Below, in pieces: positions 7,955-17,025 of a DNA stretch of 64,000 nt. The stretch covers positions 5,332,001 to 5,396,000 of the forward strand of contig CAWFHD010000003.1 in assembly GCA_963815475.1 (NCBI GenBank), in the 5' to 3' direction. The position numbers were made by a program, and so were the translations under genes. This stretch comes from Sulfopaludibacter sp963815475. GTDB lineage: Bacteria; Acidobacteriota; Terriglobia; Bryobacterales; Bryobacteraceae. The notes below the pieces were generated by a model. The model was not told where the DNA came from. It made no database searches and saw only the letters and a list, made by a program, of their open reading frames with translations. How positions within the stretch are numbered: position 1 is the stretch's first letter; each line of letters starts with the position of its first letter.

Positions 7955-10900
7955 TTAGAAGGAAATTCTGGCGCTGAACTGTAGCTTGCGCGGTTGGTTA
8001 GCCATGGAGGAGAAGATTCCGAAAGTGGCGGAATCGATCCCCAGTCCCGGCGCCGCGAAATGGACGGCGTTGTTGACGTTGAACGCATCCGCCTGGAACG
8101 CCAACCTCACGTGTTCGCGAATCGCAAACTCCCTGCGAACGCTGACGTCGAGATCGGCGACGTGCGGAGCAAACAATCCCAACGGCGCCGACCGGGCGAT
8201 GTTTCCGGCCGTGTAAGCCGGAGGATCCACAAACGCGGCCTTATTCAAGTAAGCCGTGGTGGCAAGGTTGCCCGTTCCCGGCGTGCCGTTCTGCCAAACG
8301 CTGCCCGAGAAGCTGGGATTGTAATTCGGGTAGCAGGAAGCGTCGATAATGCCGCCGCCGGTGCACGTGCCGGTGATCGTCAGAGGCGCGCCGCTGCTGA
8401 ACGTGAAGATTCCCGAGACCTGCCAGTTGCTCATCGCTGTGCTGAGCACCTTGCTGGTGCTGTTCCAGTTGTGGTGGGCGCCGAAAGGCAACTGGTAGAC
8501 GAAGGTGGCCTGAACCACATGGGGGTGATCGATGGTCCCAGGCCCCTTTTCGAGGAAGTCCTTGTTGGGGTCGCGCACGCCCGCCAGATCGTCCAGTTCC
8601 TTGCTGAAGGTGTAATTCACCATCGTGGTCAAGCCGTGCGAGAACCGGTGATTGAGCGACACCTGCAGCGAGTTGTAGGTGGAATTGCCGACATCCAGCC
8701 ACGGATCGGAGATCCCGTTGTATTGCGGGAAGGGCTTGAGCGCCTGGCCGATGGTACCGGTGAAATTGGGGAACGGAATCGCGATATTGGGGAACAGCAC
8801 CTGGGCCTGCGCTAGAGATGCCGCACTCAACGTGGTAGTCAACAGAGAACCCAGAGGCAGGTACTGCGTGGGGATTTGATTGGTGAAAGGTCCCGCGACC
8901 GCCGCGCCCGGCAGCCAATGACCTGCGCTGGCGCTGTACGCCACGCTTAACACCAGGTTCTGTGTGAACGAGTGCTGGATGTTGAAACTCCAATCTTCGT
9001 AATAGGGAGCTTTGCCGCCATAATTGGGATCGCCATAAGTCACCGTTTGCGCGGTGGTGGGGCCGGAGCCAACCGAAGCTCCCGACGCGGCGGTAATGAA
9101 GCCGATGCCGTAGCTGGGATTGAAGAATGGCGGGTTCAGCGGATTGCCGGGATAGCCGCTGTCCCAGGCGTATGCCGGCTGGCCCGTAACCGCCGAACTC
9201 AGACTGCCGTTGTTGTTGAAGCCCACCTGGCTGAGGCCCTGGCGGCCATTGGTGCGCCCGCCTACGCCGCCTGCGTGCGCGTAGAAGATGCCGAAGCCGG
9301 CGCGGATCACGGTCTTGTCATCCACGCGAAATGCCACCCCGATGCGAGGCGCAAGGTTGAGATTGTGCTGCTTGACCGGGGTGGAGCAGTGGCAGCTATC
9401 GGGGCCGTCGCCCGCGAATTGCAACGCGCCCGGAATGCCCCCTGCAAGCGGATTCGCCAGAGTCGGATTGAAGAACGACATTACGTTGTGCACTTCCGTG
9501 AACGGGCTCCAGATATTTTCGCGCAGTCCCAGGTTGAGGCTCAGGCGCGAACTGACTTTGAAGTCATCCTGAACATAGAACGCATACGTCTTGTAGCGTC
9601 CGCCCGTCTCGGCGACGGAATTCTGCGTCACCACGCTGCTGTCCACCAGGCCCAGCAAGTAGCTGGCGTAGCCCAGGCCGGTGGTGGTGACCAGAGTTCC
9701 CGTAGAGTTGAAGTTCGCAGTTTCGTTATTGCTGAAGGTGAAGCCTGCCTGTGTGCCCGTCAGCGGTGTGTTCTCGTTGTCTTCCAGCGCCTGATATTGG
9801 AAGCCGACGGTGACGTTGTGCTTGCCCCTGGTCCACATCACGTTATCCTGCAGGTCGTAGGTGTTCTGCGCTTCGTTGAACGCATGCGAATTGGTTCCGT
9901 CCCAACTTACCGGAGCGTTGTTCCCCGCAAATGAGATGTCCGGGAAGCCGGTGCTGGCGATTCCGGGCGGCAGGCCAGTGAGACCGGCTTTGATCGGATA
10001 GTTGCCGCTGGCAGTATTGCTGGTCAGCGGAATAAACAATCGGCTCGCCGATACGCTGAACTGGTTTACCAGGGTTGGGCTGATTACATAAGAATCGTGG
10101 ATCTGTCCCAGGGTGGCGTATTCAATCACGCCGCGGCCGTCGGTATACGGCACCGGCAGGGTCGAGGTGCTGATGGGAGTCAAACTGCCGACGATGGGAT
10201 TTGCGTACTTGCCGTAGCTGAACAGAGCGAAGATCCGGTGCTTGTCGCTGAGATTGTAGTCCACCTTGTCGGTCGTGCTGTCGTTGTTCACCAGATTCGG
10301 CAACGTGGCCAGGTAGTTGTTCGTAATCGCGCCGTTGGTGGCGGGCGGAAGGTACGATTGGAACGATTGCGCAACCTTCGAGATGCGGCTCGCCGGGATG
10401 ACGTTGTTCGGGAACGGCGCCCGAATCGCGGTCCCAGTGGCGCTGGTCGGATCGTAAATCAGTTGGGGGAAGGCGCCGAAATCGCCCACTCGCTCGGCCG
10501 CGGTCGGGATGGATTGGAATCCCGGAGGCGTAGCGGAATCGAAACGGTAGCCATCGTAATTGCCGAAGAAGAACAGCTTGTTCTTCTTGATAGGGCCGCT
10601 GATGGTGGCGCCGAATTCATTCTGATGCTCGATGGGCGTGGTCAGCGCAAAGAAGCCGCGCGCGTCGAAATCGGTATTGCGGAAGTATTCGAAGACTCCG
10701 CCATGAAACTGGTTCGTGCCCGATTTGAAAACGTAATTCGCCACGCCTTGCCCTTCATACATCGCCTTGGCGCCGGACGTCTCCACCTGGAACTGATCCA
10801 CCGCTTCCACCGAGACGCCGAACGCGAGATTGCGCGTATCGCTCTCAGTGCCGGCGCTGGTCAGCGGCAGTCCTTCGATGTAGACCTCGTTCTGGTACGT

Positions 10901-11449
10901 CTGTCCTCCGTTAAACGACCCGGTGGAGGGGCCCGCCGCCTGTGTGCTGTAACTGTTCACGCCGCTGGCCAGGCCGGCGAATGCGGAGGGATCGCGGGCT
11001 GCGCCGTTCATCGCGAGCGGCAGCGAATCGTATACGTTGTTCGCCACGGAGGAGCCGAGCGCGACGTCGTCGGTTTTCAGAATCGTGGGCGAAGTTTCCA
11101 CGGTGACAGATTGGTTGGCAGCTCCAATTTGTAACTTGAGATCCAACCCCACTACAGCCAGCGCATCCACCACGATGTGCGTCTGGGTCATGGTCTGAAA
11201 TCCGGTAGCCGTGACGGTCACGTTGTAATCGCCCGCCGGAAGAAGCGAAAGCACGAAAAAGCCGGCTTCCGTAGTCTTGCGATCGGTCTTGACCCCCGTC
11301 GCCACATTGATTGCCTGTACCGAGGCATTGGCGACAACTGCTCCCGAAGGATCGGTGACCGTGCCTTGGATGGAACCGGTGCCGCCGGCCTGGCCGAATG
11401 CCAAACCTGTAGCGACCAGCAATGAGAAGCAATATGCAACTTGGCGCAT
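7955..11449 (-). CDS. Oar-like TonB-dependent outer membrane receptor
   Basis: Outer membrane beta-barrel of 1164 residues. The ATG at 11449 is chosen over the upstream open frame because GGAGG precedes it and it opens a signal peptide (MRQVAYCFSLLVATGLAFG). A carboxypeptidase-regulatory domain follows (GSIQGTVTDPSGAVVANASV), then a plug domain and a long barrel rich in Asn, Thr and aromatic residues. The C-terminus KLQFSARISF ends in Phe, as outer membrane proteins do. Such receptors are highly expanded in Solibacter-type Acidobacteriota and are thought to import oligomeric nutrients. The ligand cannot be read from the sequence. Confidence 0.9.
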   Translation of the reverse strand: MRQVAYCFSLLVATGLAFGQAGGTGSIQGTVTDPSGAVVANASVQAINVATGVKTDRKTTEAGFFVLSLLPAGDYNVTVTATGFQTMTQTHIVVDALAVVGLDLKLQIGAANQSVTVETSPTILKTDDVALGSSVANNVYDSLPLAMNGAARDPSAFAGLASGVNSYSTQAAGPSTGSFNGGQTYQNEVYIEGLPLTSAGTESDTRNLAFGVSVEAVDQFQVETSGAKAMYEGQGVANYVFKSGTNQFHGGVFEYFRNTDFDARGFFALTTPIEHQNEFGATISGPIKKNKLFFFGNYDGYRFDSATPPGFQSIPTAAERVGDFGAFPQLIYDPTSATGTAIRAPFPNNVIPASRISKVAQSFQSYLPPATNGAITNNYLATLPNLVNNDSTTDKVDYNLSDKHRIFALFSYGKYANPIVGSLTPISTSTLPVPYTDGRGVIEYATLGQIHDSYVISPTLVNQFSVSASRLFIPLTSNTASGNYPIKAGLTGLPPGIASTGFPDISFAGNNAPVSWDGTNSHAFNEAQNTYDLQDNVMWTRGKHNVTVGFQYQALEDNENTPLTGTQAGFTFSNNETANFNSTGTLVTTTGLGYASYLLGLVDSSVVTQNSVAETGGRYKTYAFYVQDDFKVSSRLSLNLGLRENIWSPFTEVHNVMSFFNPTLANPLAGGIPGALQFAGDGPDSCHCSTPVKQHNLNLAPRIGVAFRVDDKTVIRAGFGIFYAHAGGVGGRTNGRQGLSQVGFNNNGSLSSAVTGQPAYAWDSGYPGNPLNPPFFNPSYGIGFITAASGASVGSGPTTAQTVTYGDPNYGGKAPYYEDWSFNIQHSFTQNLVLSVAYSASAGHWLPGAAVAGPFTNQIPTQYLPLGSLLTTTLSAASLAQAQVLFPNIAIPFPNFTGTIGQALKPFPQYNGISDPWLDVGNSTYNSLQVSLNHRFSHGLTTMVNYTFSKELDDLAGVRDPNKDFLEKGPGTIDHPHVVQATFVYQLPFGAHHNWNSTSKVLSTAMSNWQVSGIFTFSSGAPLTITGTCTGGGIIDASCYPNYNPSFSGSVWQNGTPGTGNLATTAYLNKAAFVDPPAYTAGNIARSAPLGLFAPHVADLDVSVRREFAIREHVRLAFQADAFNVNNAVHFAAPGLGIDSATFGIFSSMANQPRKLQFSARISF

Positions 11450-11719
11450 GCAAACCTCCAGTGGTTGGCAGAACTCTAGCATGACCTCGATCGAGGGCCA
11501 TTGAAAATTCTGATTTGGCGCATAAGTTCTGACAGGTAAAACATGCACGGCGAGCTGATGTCTGCGGTAAATTGGGCACTTCCACTGTAATAATGGGCTC
11601 GCCTGCGCACGTCGCCTCGGTTACAAATTAAACGCGGACGTTTTTCAACGCAGAACGCTCGGTAAGTGCAACTCGTTAACGATTTTTCTGCGCTGTGGAT
11701 TCGATAAGATCGGTTAGCC

Positions 11720-13222
11720 ATGCGTCTTCCCTTTTTTCTCTGGATTGCGGCGGCTGCCGTAGCCGCCCCGGTGGCATCCGAGTGGGTTTATTTTGGCAGC
11801 GGGCATCGCCTCGAATATCGAGCCGTTGCGCACGGCAACCGGATCATGGACTTCTCCTACGCCGGATATCGAGCCGGCGGCGTTCGACTGCCGTCGGTCG
11901 CTACCGCCAAAACGCTGGCGCCGGCCCCAGGCGACAGCACTCTGCGCATTCAGCAGGCACTCGATGCGGTGGGACAATCGGCCCCAGGCGCCGTTTTGTT
12001 AGGACCCGGTACCTACGAACTAGCCGGCACACTTTCCATCTCCACCAGTGGAGTGGTGCTGCGCGGCAGCGGTTCAGGCGTGGGCGGAACCGTAATCAAG
12101 CTCACAGGAGATCCGCACCGCTTCCTGCAGATTCGCGGCACGGGCAAATGGGAGGCGGCCGGTCGACACGTTGACGTCACGGATCCCTACGTGCCCTCCG
12201 GAGCGCAATCGTTCCATGTGAAAGAACCCGCGGCGTTCCGCGCAGGCGACACTATTCTGGTGGACCATCCCATCACGGCGGCCTGGATTCATTTTATGGG
12301 GATGGACACCCTGGTGCGCGACGGCAAGCTGCAAACCTGGATCAAAGCCGGCACGTCCATCCACACCGACCGCGCGATCCGAGCGATCGACGGAAATCGG
12401 ATTACGCTGGATGCGCCGCTTAGCGATTCACTCGATTCCGCCTATTTTGACTCGCCGGGCGCCACCATCGTGAAGTACAGCTTCCCCGGCCGCATCTCCG
12501 AGGTTGGTGTGGAGAGCCTGCGCGTGGAAGCGCCCGGCCTCGATGTGCCGATTGCGTCGGGACAGTTTACCGTGCTGCAGATGGATGCCGTGATCGACGG
12601 CTGGGTGCGCGACATCGACGTGCAGGAGACGCAGAACAGTGTCACCATCGGACCGGCGGCCAAGAGGATCACGCTGGAACGGGTCCGCATTCACCACACG
12701 CTGCCGCACAGCGGAGCCGCCGCTCCCGCCGATTTCTCGCTCTCGGGCACGCAGGTTCTCCTCGACCGATGCGTTGTGGATGGCGAAGGCACCTGGCCCG
12801 TAGTGACGCAGGCGACCGTCACCGGACCGATCGTGGTGCTGAACTTCAGCGGCACGGCGCACGCCGGCGTGTCGCCGCATCAACGCTGGGCGACCGGGCT
12901 TCTGGTGGACGGACTCAAGCTGCCGAATACGGTGGCGCGCACGCCTGGAGTTGCCTTCTCCAATCGGAAGACGGCGGGCTCGGGACATGGTTGGGATGTT
13001 GGCTGGGCAGTGGCGTGGAATGTAACTTCGCCATTCCTCATGGTGCAACAACCACCCGGCGCCATGAATTGGTGTGTCGGTTGTGCCGGCGAACGAGTGA
13101 AAAAAGACGATCCATCCGGCATTTTCGAGTCGCAGGGCGTTGAAGTGCTGCCTGCCAGCTTGTATGTGGAACAACTCCGCCAGCGTTTGGGCGATGCCGC
13201 CGTTCGGAATATCGGGTATTGA
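11720..13222 (+). CDS. Secreted right-handed parallel beta-helix (pectate-lyase-fold) protein
   Basis: 500 residues with a signal peptide (MRLPFFLWIAAAAVAAPVAS). The body has pectate-lyase-superfamily features: a first rung with GAVLLGPGTYELAGTLSIS, then VVLRGSGSGVGGTVIKLTG, and repeated short beta rungs with Asn/Asp turns up to about residue 420. The fold is typical of polysaccharide lyases and glycoside hydrolases, but no catalytic set could be assigned. It is transcribed divergently from the Oar-like receptor with about 270 bases between the starts, where I see no further gene. Confidence 0.7.
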   Translation: MRLPFFLWIAAAAVAAPVASEWVYFGSGHRLEYRAVAHGNRIMDFSYAGYRAGGVRLPSVATAKTLAPAPGDSTLRIQQALDAVGQSAPGAVLLGPGTYELAGTLSISTSGVVLRGSGSGVGGTVIKLTGDPHRFLQIRGTGKWEAAGRHVDVTDPYVPSGAQSFHVKEPAAFRAGDTILVDHPITAAWIHFMGMDTLVRDGKLQTWIKAGTSIHTDRAIRAIDGNRITLDAPLSDSLDSAYFDSPGATIVKYSFPGRISEVGVESLRVEAPGLDVPIASGQFTVLQMDAVIDGWVRDIDVQETQNSVTIGPAAKRITLERVRIHHTLPHSGAAAPADFSLSGTQVLLDRCVVDGEGTWPVVTQATVTGPIVVLNFSGTAHAGVSPHQRWATGLLVDGLKLPNTVARTPGVAFSNRKTAGSGHGWDVGWAVAWNVTSPFLMVQQPPGAMNWCVGCAGERVKKDDPSGIFESQGVEVLPASLYVEQLRQRLGDAAVRNIGY

Positions 13223-13340
13223 CAGGGTTTTCAAGTGGGTAAACTTACGCAGATTTACAAAGATACGGCCAAACCTTTACACGGAAGCCGAAGCGGCATC
13301 ACGATTGCACGCGTCCAAGGCAGTGGAGGAGGAAAACGAA

Positions 13341-14429
13341 ATGGCCGCCTTGAAGATGATGTTGGATCCCACAAAGTTGGGGACGGATGCTGAGACGCTC
13401 GAGTTGAAGCTGCGTAAGAAGATCGTCGGCCAGGATGCCGCCATTCGGGAGATCGTTGACGTATATCAGACTTTCGTCGCGGGAATGTCGACGCCCGGAC
13501 GCCCCGTCGGAAACTTCCTTTTTTTGGGACCGACCGGTTCCGGCAAGACGCGCACCGTGGAAGCGGTCGCGGAGAGTCTGGTGGGCGATGCCCGCGCGGT
13601 GATCAAGGTTGATTGTGCCGAGTTTCAACACGGCCATGAGATCGCGAAGTTGATCGGATCCCCTCCCGGATATTTGGGCCATCGTGAGACGCACGCCATG
13701 CTGTCGCAGGAGGTGCTGAACCAGCATCACACCGACACGGTGAAGCTGAGTTTCGTGCTGTTCGACGAGATCGAAAAGGCCAGCGATGCTCTCTGGAACC
13801 TGTTGTTGGGTGTTCTGGACAAGGCTACGTTGACGCTCGGCGACAATCGGCGCGTGGATTTCTCGAATGCCATGATCTTCATGACCGGCAACGTGGGCGC
13901 CGCCGAGATGAACTCGATGATGCGACCGGGGTTGGGCTTCTCATGCCCACCCGCCGAAGCCTGTCCTTCCCCGGACGGCATCATGGCGGCGAAGGTGACG
14001 CGTGTCGGCGTAGACGCCGCGCGGCGCCGTTTCTCGCCCGAGTTCATGAACCGCATCGACAAGGTAGTGGTGTTCAACCCGCTGGGAAAGGCTGAACTGC
14101 GCAACATTCTCAGCCTGGAACTGGACGCCGTGCAGACCCGCATTGCAGCCCTTGCCGGTGCGCACGATGTGAGGTTGCGCGTGCATGAATCGGCGCGCGA
14201 GCACCTGCTCAGTGAAGGCTGCGACTCTCGTTACGGCGCCCGCCACCTGAAGCGCGCGGTGGAGCGCATGGTGGTGCAGCCTGTGTCCAACCTGATTGCC
14301 AGCGGTCAACTGGCCAGCGGCGATCGTTTGCTGGTGGACTTCGACGGCAAACTGGGGCGGCTCGTCTTCTTCAAGGAGTACAAGGAAGCAATGGCCGCCG
14401 GTATTGGCAAATCGTCGGTGGCCGCGTAA
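13341..14429 (+). CDS. Single-domain AAA+ ATPase resembling the second module of ClpB/ClpA
   Basis: 362-residue AAA+ protein. The frame is open further upstream, overlapping the beta-helix gene, but the ATG at 13341 follows a GGAGGAGG ribosome site. The Walker A motif GPTGSGKT lies at residues 63-70 and Walker B VLFDEIEKA near 139-147. KIVGQDAAIREI at the start and a C-terminal SRYGARHLKRAVERMVVQP match the D2 large and small domains of ClpB. It lacks the N-domain, the first AAA module and the coiled coil, and no IGF loop for ClpP was seen. Its role is unknown: it could be a remodelling ATPase for a single partner. Confidence 0.8.
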   Translation: MAALKMMLDPTKLGTDAETLELKLRKKIVGQDAAIREIVDVYQTFVAGMSTPGRPVGNFLFLGPTGSGKTRTVEAVAESLVGDARAVIKVDCAEFQHGHEIAKLIGSPPGYLGHRETHAMLSQEVLNQHHTDTVKLSFVLFDEIEKASDALWNLLLGVLDKATLTLGDNRRVDFSNAMIFMTGNVGAAEMNSMMRPGLGFSCPPAEACPSPDGIMAAKVTRVGVDAARRRFSPEFMNRIDKVVVFNPLGKAELRNILSLELDAVQTRIAALAGAHDVRLRVHESAREHLLSEGCDSRYGARHLKRAVERMVVQPVSNLIASGQLASGDRLLVDFDGKLGRLVFFKEYKEAMAAGIGKSSVAA

Positions 14430-14457
14430 CGCGATTTGTGGGACAGGATTGAGGAGT

Positions 14458-14534
14458 TGGTGCGCCCGGAGAGACTCGAACTCCCGGCCTACTGATTCGA
14501 AGTCAGTCGCTCTATCCAGCTGAGCTACGGGCGC
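14458..14534 (-). tRNA. tRNA-Arg (anticodon TCG)
   Basis: A complete cloverleaf can be folded on the minus strand: acceptor GCGCCCG/CGGGCGC, D arm GCTC/GAGC, anticodon stem ACTGA/TCAGT with loop CTTCGAA, and T arm GGGAG/CTCTC with loop TTCGAGT. The discriminator is A and the CCA end is encoded at 14460-14458. The anticodon TCG reads CGN arginine codons. Confidence 0.96.
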
Positions 14535-14554
14535 ACTTCTTCGATTCTACCAGC

Positions 14555-16981
14555 CTAATCGCATCGCAGCGCTACGATCGGATCCACCCTCGCCGCCCGT
14601 CGGGCAGGTAAGGCGCAAGCCACCAGCGAAACCAGAATCAGCGTCACTGCGGCGCCGCCGAAAATCACAGGATCGCGCGGGCTCACGTGGAAGAGAAGCG
14701 GTCCCATCCACTGCGTGAGCCAGAGCGCGCCGCCGATTCCTACCGCCAAACCCGCCAACACCAGGACCATCCCCTGACGGCCCACCAGCAGCGAGACCTG
14801 CGACGCCTGAGCTCCCAGCGCCATGCGGATGCCGATCTCTCCAGTCCGCTGCGTCACCGCGTACGACATGATCCCGTAGACGCCGATCGCTGCCAGGATC
14901 AGCGCCGATGACGCGAAGAAGGCCAGGAGCACCAGCGCCACGCGCCGTTGCGCAATCGATTCCGAGACCACTTCCGTCATCGCCTGTACTGCGTAGACCG
15001 GCTGTGTGCTGTCCACGCTCAAAATCGCCGCCTTCATCGGCTGGCCGAGCGGGGCCGGGTCGCCCGCCGTTCGTGCCAGCACCACCATCGATGCGGCGGG
15101 CAGGCTGGCAAACAATGCAGGCCGCTGCAGGTAGGCGGTGTAAACCTGCACGGGGGTGTCCTGATCAAGGCCCGCACTCTTAACATCTGCCACTACTCCC
15201 ACGATCTCGCGCCAGTTAGGCGGACTGTCGAAGCCGATTTCGAGCCGCTTGCCAACGGGGTTCTGTCCGGGAAAATACCGGTCCACTAAAGTCTGGTTGA
15301 CCACCGCGACCAGCGGCGTAGAGGGAGTGTCCCGCTCCGTGATGCCGTGGCCGCGCACAATGTGCATGCCCAGGGTCTCGAAGTAGTTGGGTGTGACCGC
15401 GAAATAGTTAACAACCGGCGCCTGGCTGGGAGTCACGGGCGGGTGACCCTCGAATCGCATGATGTAGATGGGGTTGCCAAGCAGTGGCACATCGGTGCCG
15501 ATGGCCGCCGAGCGCACGCCGGGGAGCGCCGATACCTTATCGAGAACGCCGCGCGCCAGTTGAATCTGCAACTCGGGATGCCTGGCGTATTTCACAGGCG
15601 TGGGAACCAGCCGCATCGTCATCAGGTGGTCGGGCCGGAAGCCGCCATCCACATGGATGATTTCGTAGAAGCTGCGGATCAGCAGGCCGGCGCCCGCCAG
15701 CAGCGCCACCGCGATGGCGATCTGGCTGACCACCAGCACGCTGCGCATGCCGCTGCGTCCGCCCGCGCCGCGCACTCCTTCCTTCAACATCGAGTTGACA
15801 TCCACGTGGGCCGCATACCAGGCGGGCGCGAAGCCAAAGAGAATTCCGGTGATCACTGACAGCCCCAGCGACACCGCGGCCACGCGCCAGTTCAGTCCCA
15901 CCTGATCGAGCCGCGGCATGTTGGCCGGCGCCAGTGACAGCAGGCCGTGAAAGCCTGCGTATGCGATGACCAATCCAGCCACGCCGCCGGCGACCGCCAG
16001 CATCATGCTTTCCGTGAGCATCTGCCAGAGGATGGCGGAACGGCCGGCGCCGAGCGAAGTGCGGATCGCGATTTCGCGCTGCCGTCCGGAAGCCTTGGCC
16101 AGCAGCAGGTTCGCGATATTGGCGCAGGCGATCAGAAGCACTGCGGCAACCGCTGCCAGCAGCACCAGCAGCGCGGGACGAACATCGCCAACCAGGTCGT
16201 CCAGCACGCGATTCACGGCGATGGATTCGTCCTGGTTGAAGTCGGGCCAGGCGGCGGCGAGGCGCGCCCCGATGGTCCGGAACTCTGCGCGGGCCTTTTC
16301 GAGCGTGACGCCATCGCGCAGCCGCCCGATCACGCGCAGGCGGTGCAGGTCGCGGCGAGCGCGTGCCGGACCGTCATAACCCAGCGGCGCCCACATCACG
16401 GAGGGCGCCGGATAGTCGAAGCCGCGCGGCATGATTCCGATGACCGTCCGCTGGCGGCCGTTGATATTGAGATTGCGGCCCAGCACATCGCGGTTTCCGC
16501 CGAAGCGCTGCTTCCAAACGCCGTAGCTCAGGATCACCACGCCATCACGGCCGGCCTGATCTTCGTCGTCGGTGAATAGGCGCCCCAACATGGGCGACGC
16601 GCCGAGGGTCCCAAAAAATCCGGTGTCACAAGTGGCGCCCAGGAAGCGCTCCGGCTCGCTGCCGGGCGAAGCCAGGTTGAAGGCGGCTTGCGAATAGGCT
16701 CCCATCGACGAAAATACACGGTTCCCGGCGCGCCAGTCGTAAAAATTTCCAGCGGCAGCCACCATCTTGGGGATGTTGCGCGTGGGCATGGTTTCCCAAA
16801 CATTCACCAGTTGCTCAGGCGCGGGGAAGGGAAGCGGCCGCAGCAGGACACCGTCGATGATGCTGAACATAGCGCTGGTCGCGCCGATTCCCAATCCCGC
16901 CGCAAGAATGGCGGAGACGGTGACGGCAGGACTGCGCCGCGCCATTCGCATGGAGAAACGAATGTTCTGGGCGAGCTTCAT
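14555..16981 (-). CDS. MacB/FtsX-type ABC transporter permease (acidobacterial ADOP type)
   Basis: 808-residue permease with two MacB-periplasmic plus FtsX repeats. TM1 follows the N-terminal RRSPAVTVSAILAAGLGIG. A large periplasmic domain reaches about residue 250, then three TM segments (VLLAAVAAVLLIACANIANLL and others). After a second periplasmic domain, three more TMs follow the motif RTGEIGIRMALGAQASQV. The ATG at 16981 is preferred to the upstream ATG because AGGA precedes it and MKLAQNIRFSMRM is the usual family start. No ATP-binding subunit lies next to it, common for this family in Acidobacteriota. Substrate unknown; drug or peptide efflux is possible. Confidence 0.85.
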   Translation of the reverse strand: MKLAQNIRFSMRMARRSPAVTVSAILAAGLGIGATSAMFSIIDGVLLRPLPFPAPEQLVNVWETMPTRNIPKMVAAAGNFYDWRAGNRVFSSMGAYSQAAFNLASPGSEPERFLGATCDTGFFGTLGASPMLGRLFTDDEDQAGRDGVVILSYGVWKQRFGGNRDVLGRNLNINGRQRTVIGIMPRGFDYPAPSVMWAPLGYDGPARARRDLHRLRVIGRLRDGVTLEKARAEFRTIGARLAAAWPDFNQDESIAVNRVLDDLVGDVRPALLVLLAAVAAVLLIACANIANLLLAKASGRQREIAIRTSLGAGRSAILWQMLTESMMLAVAGGVAGLVIAYAGFHGLLSLAPANMPRLDQVGLNWRVAAVSLGLSVITGILFGFAPAWYAAHVDVNSMLKEGVRGAGGRSGMRSVLVVSQIAIAVALLAGAGLLIRSFYEIIHVDGGFRPDHLMTMRLVPTPVKYARHPELQIQLARGVLDKVSALPGVRSAAIGTDVPLLGNPIYIMRFEGHPPVTPSQAPVVNYFAVTPNYFETLGMHIVRGHGITERDTPSTPLVAVVNQTLVDRYFPGQNPVGKRLEIGFDSPPNWREIVGVVADVKSAGLDQDTPVQVYTAYLQRPALFASLPAASMVVLARTAGDPAPLGQPMKAAILSVDSTQPVYAVQAMTEVVSESIAQRRVALVLLAFFASSALILAAIGVYGIMSYAVTQRTGEIGIRMALGAQASQVSLLVGRQGMVLVLAGLAVGIGGALWLTQWMGPLLFHVSPRDPVIFGGAAVTLILVSLVACALPARRAARVDPIVALRCD

Positions 16982-17025
16982 GCTGAATATCCTATCGAAG
17001 CGCTTGCGCCAATGCAGCCCGTGCC

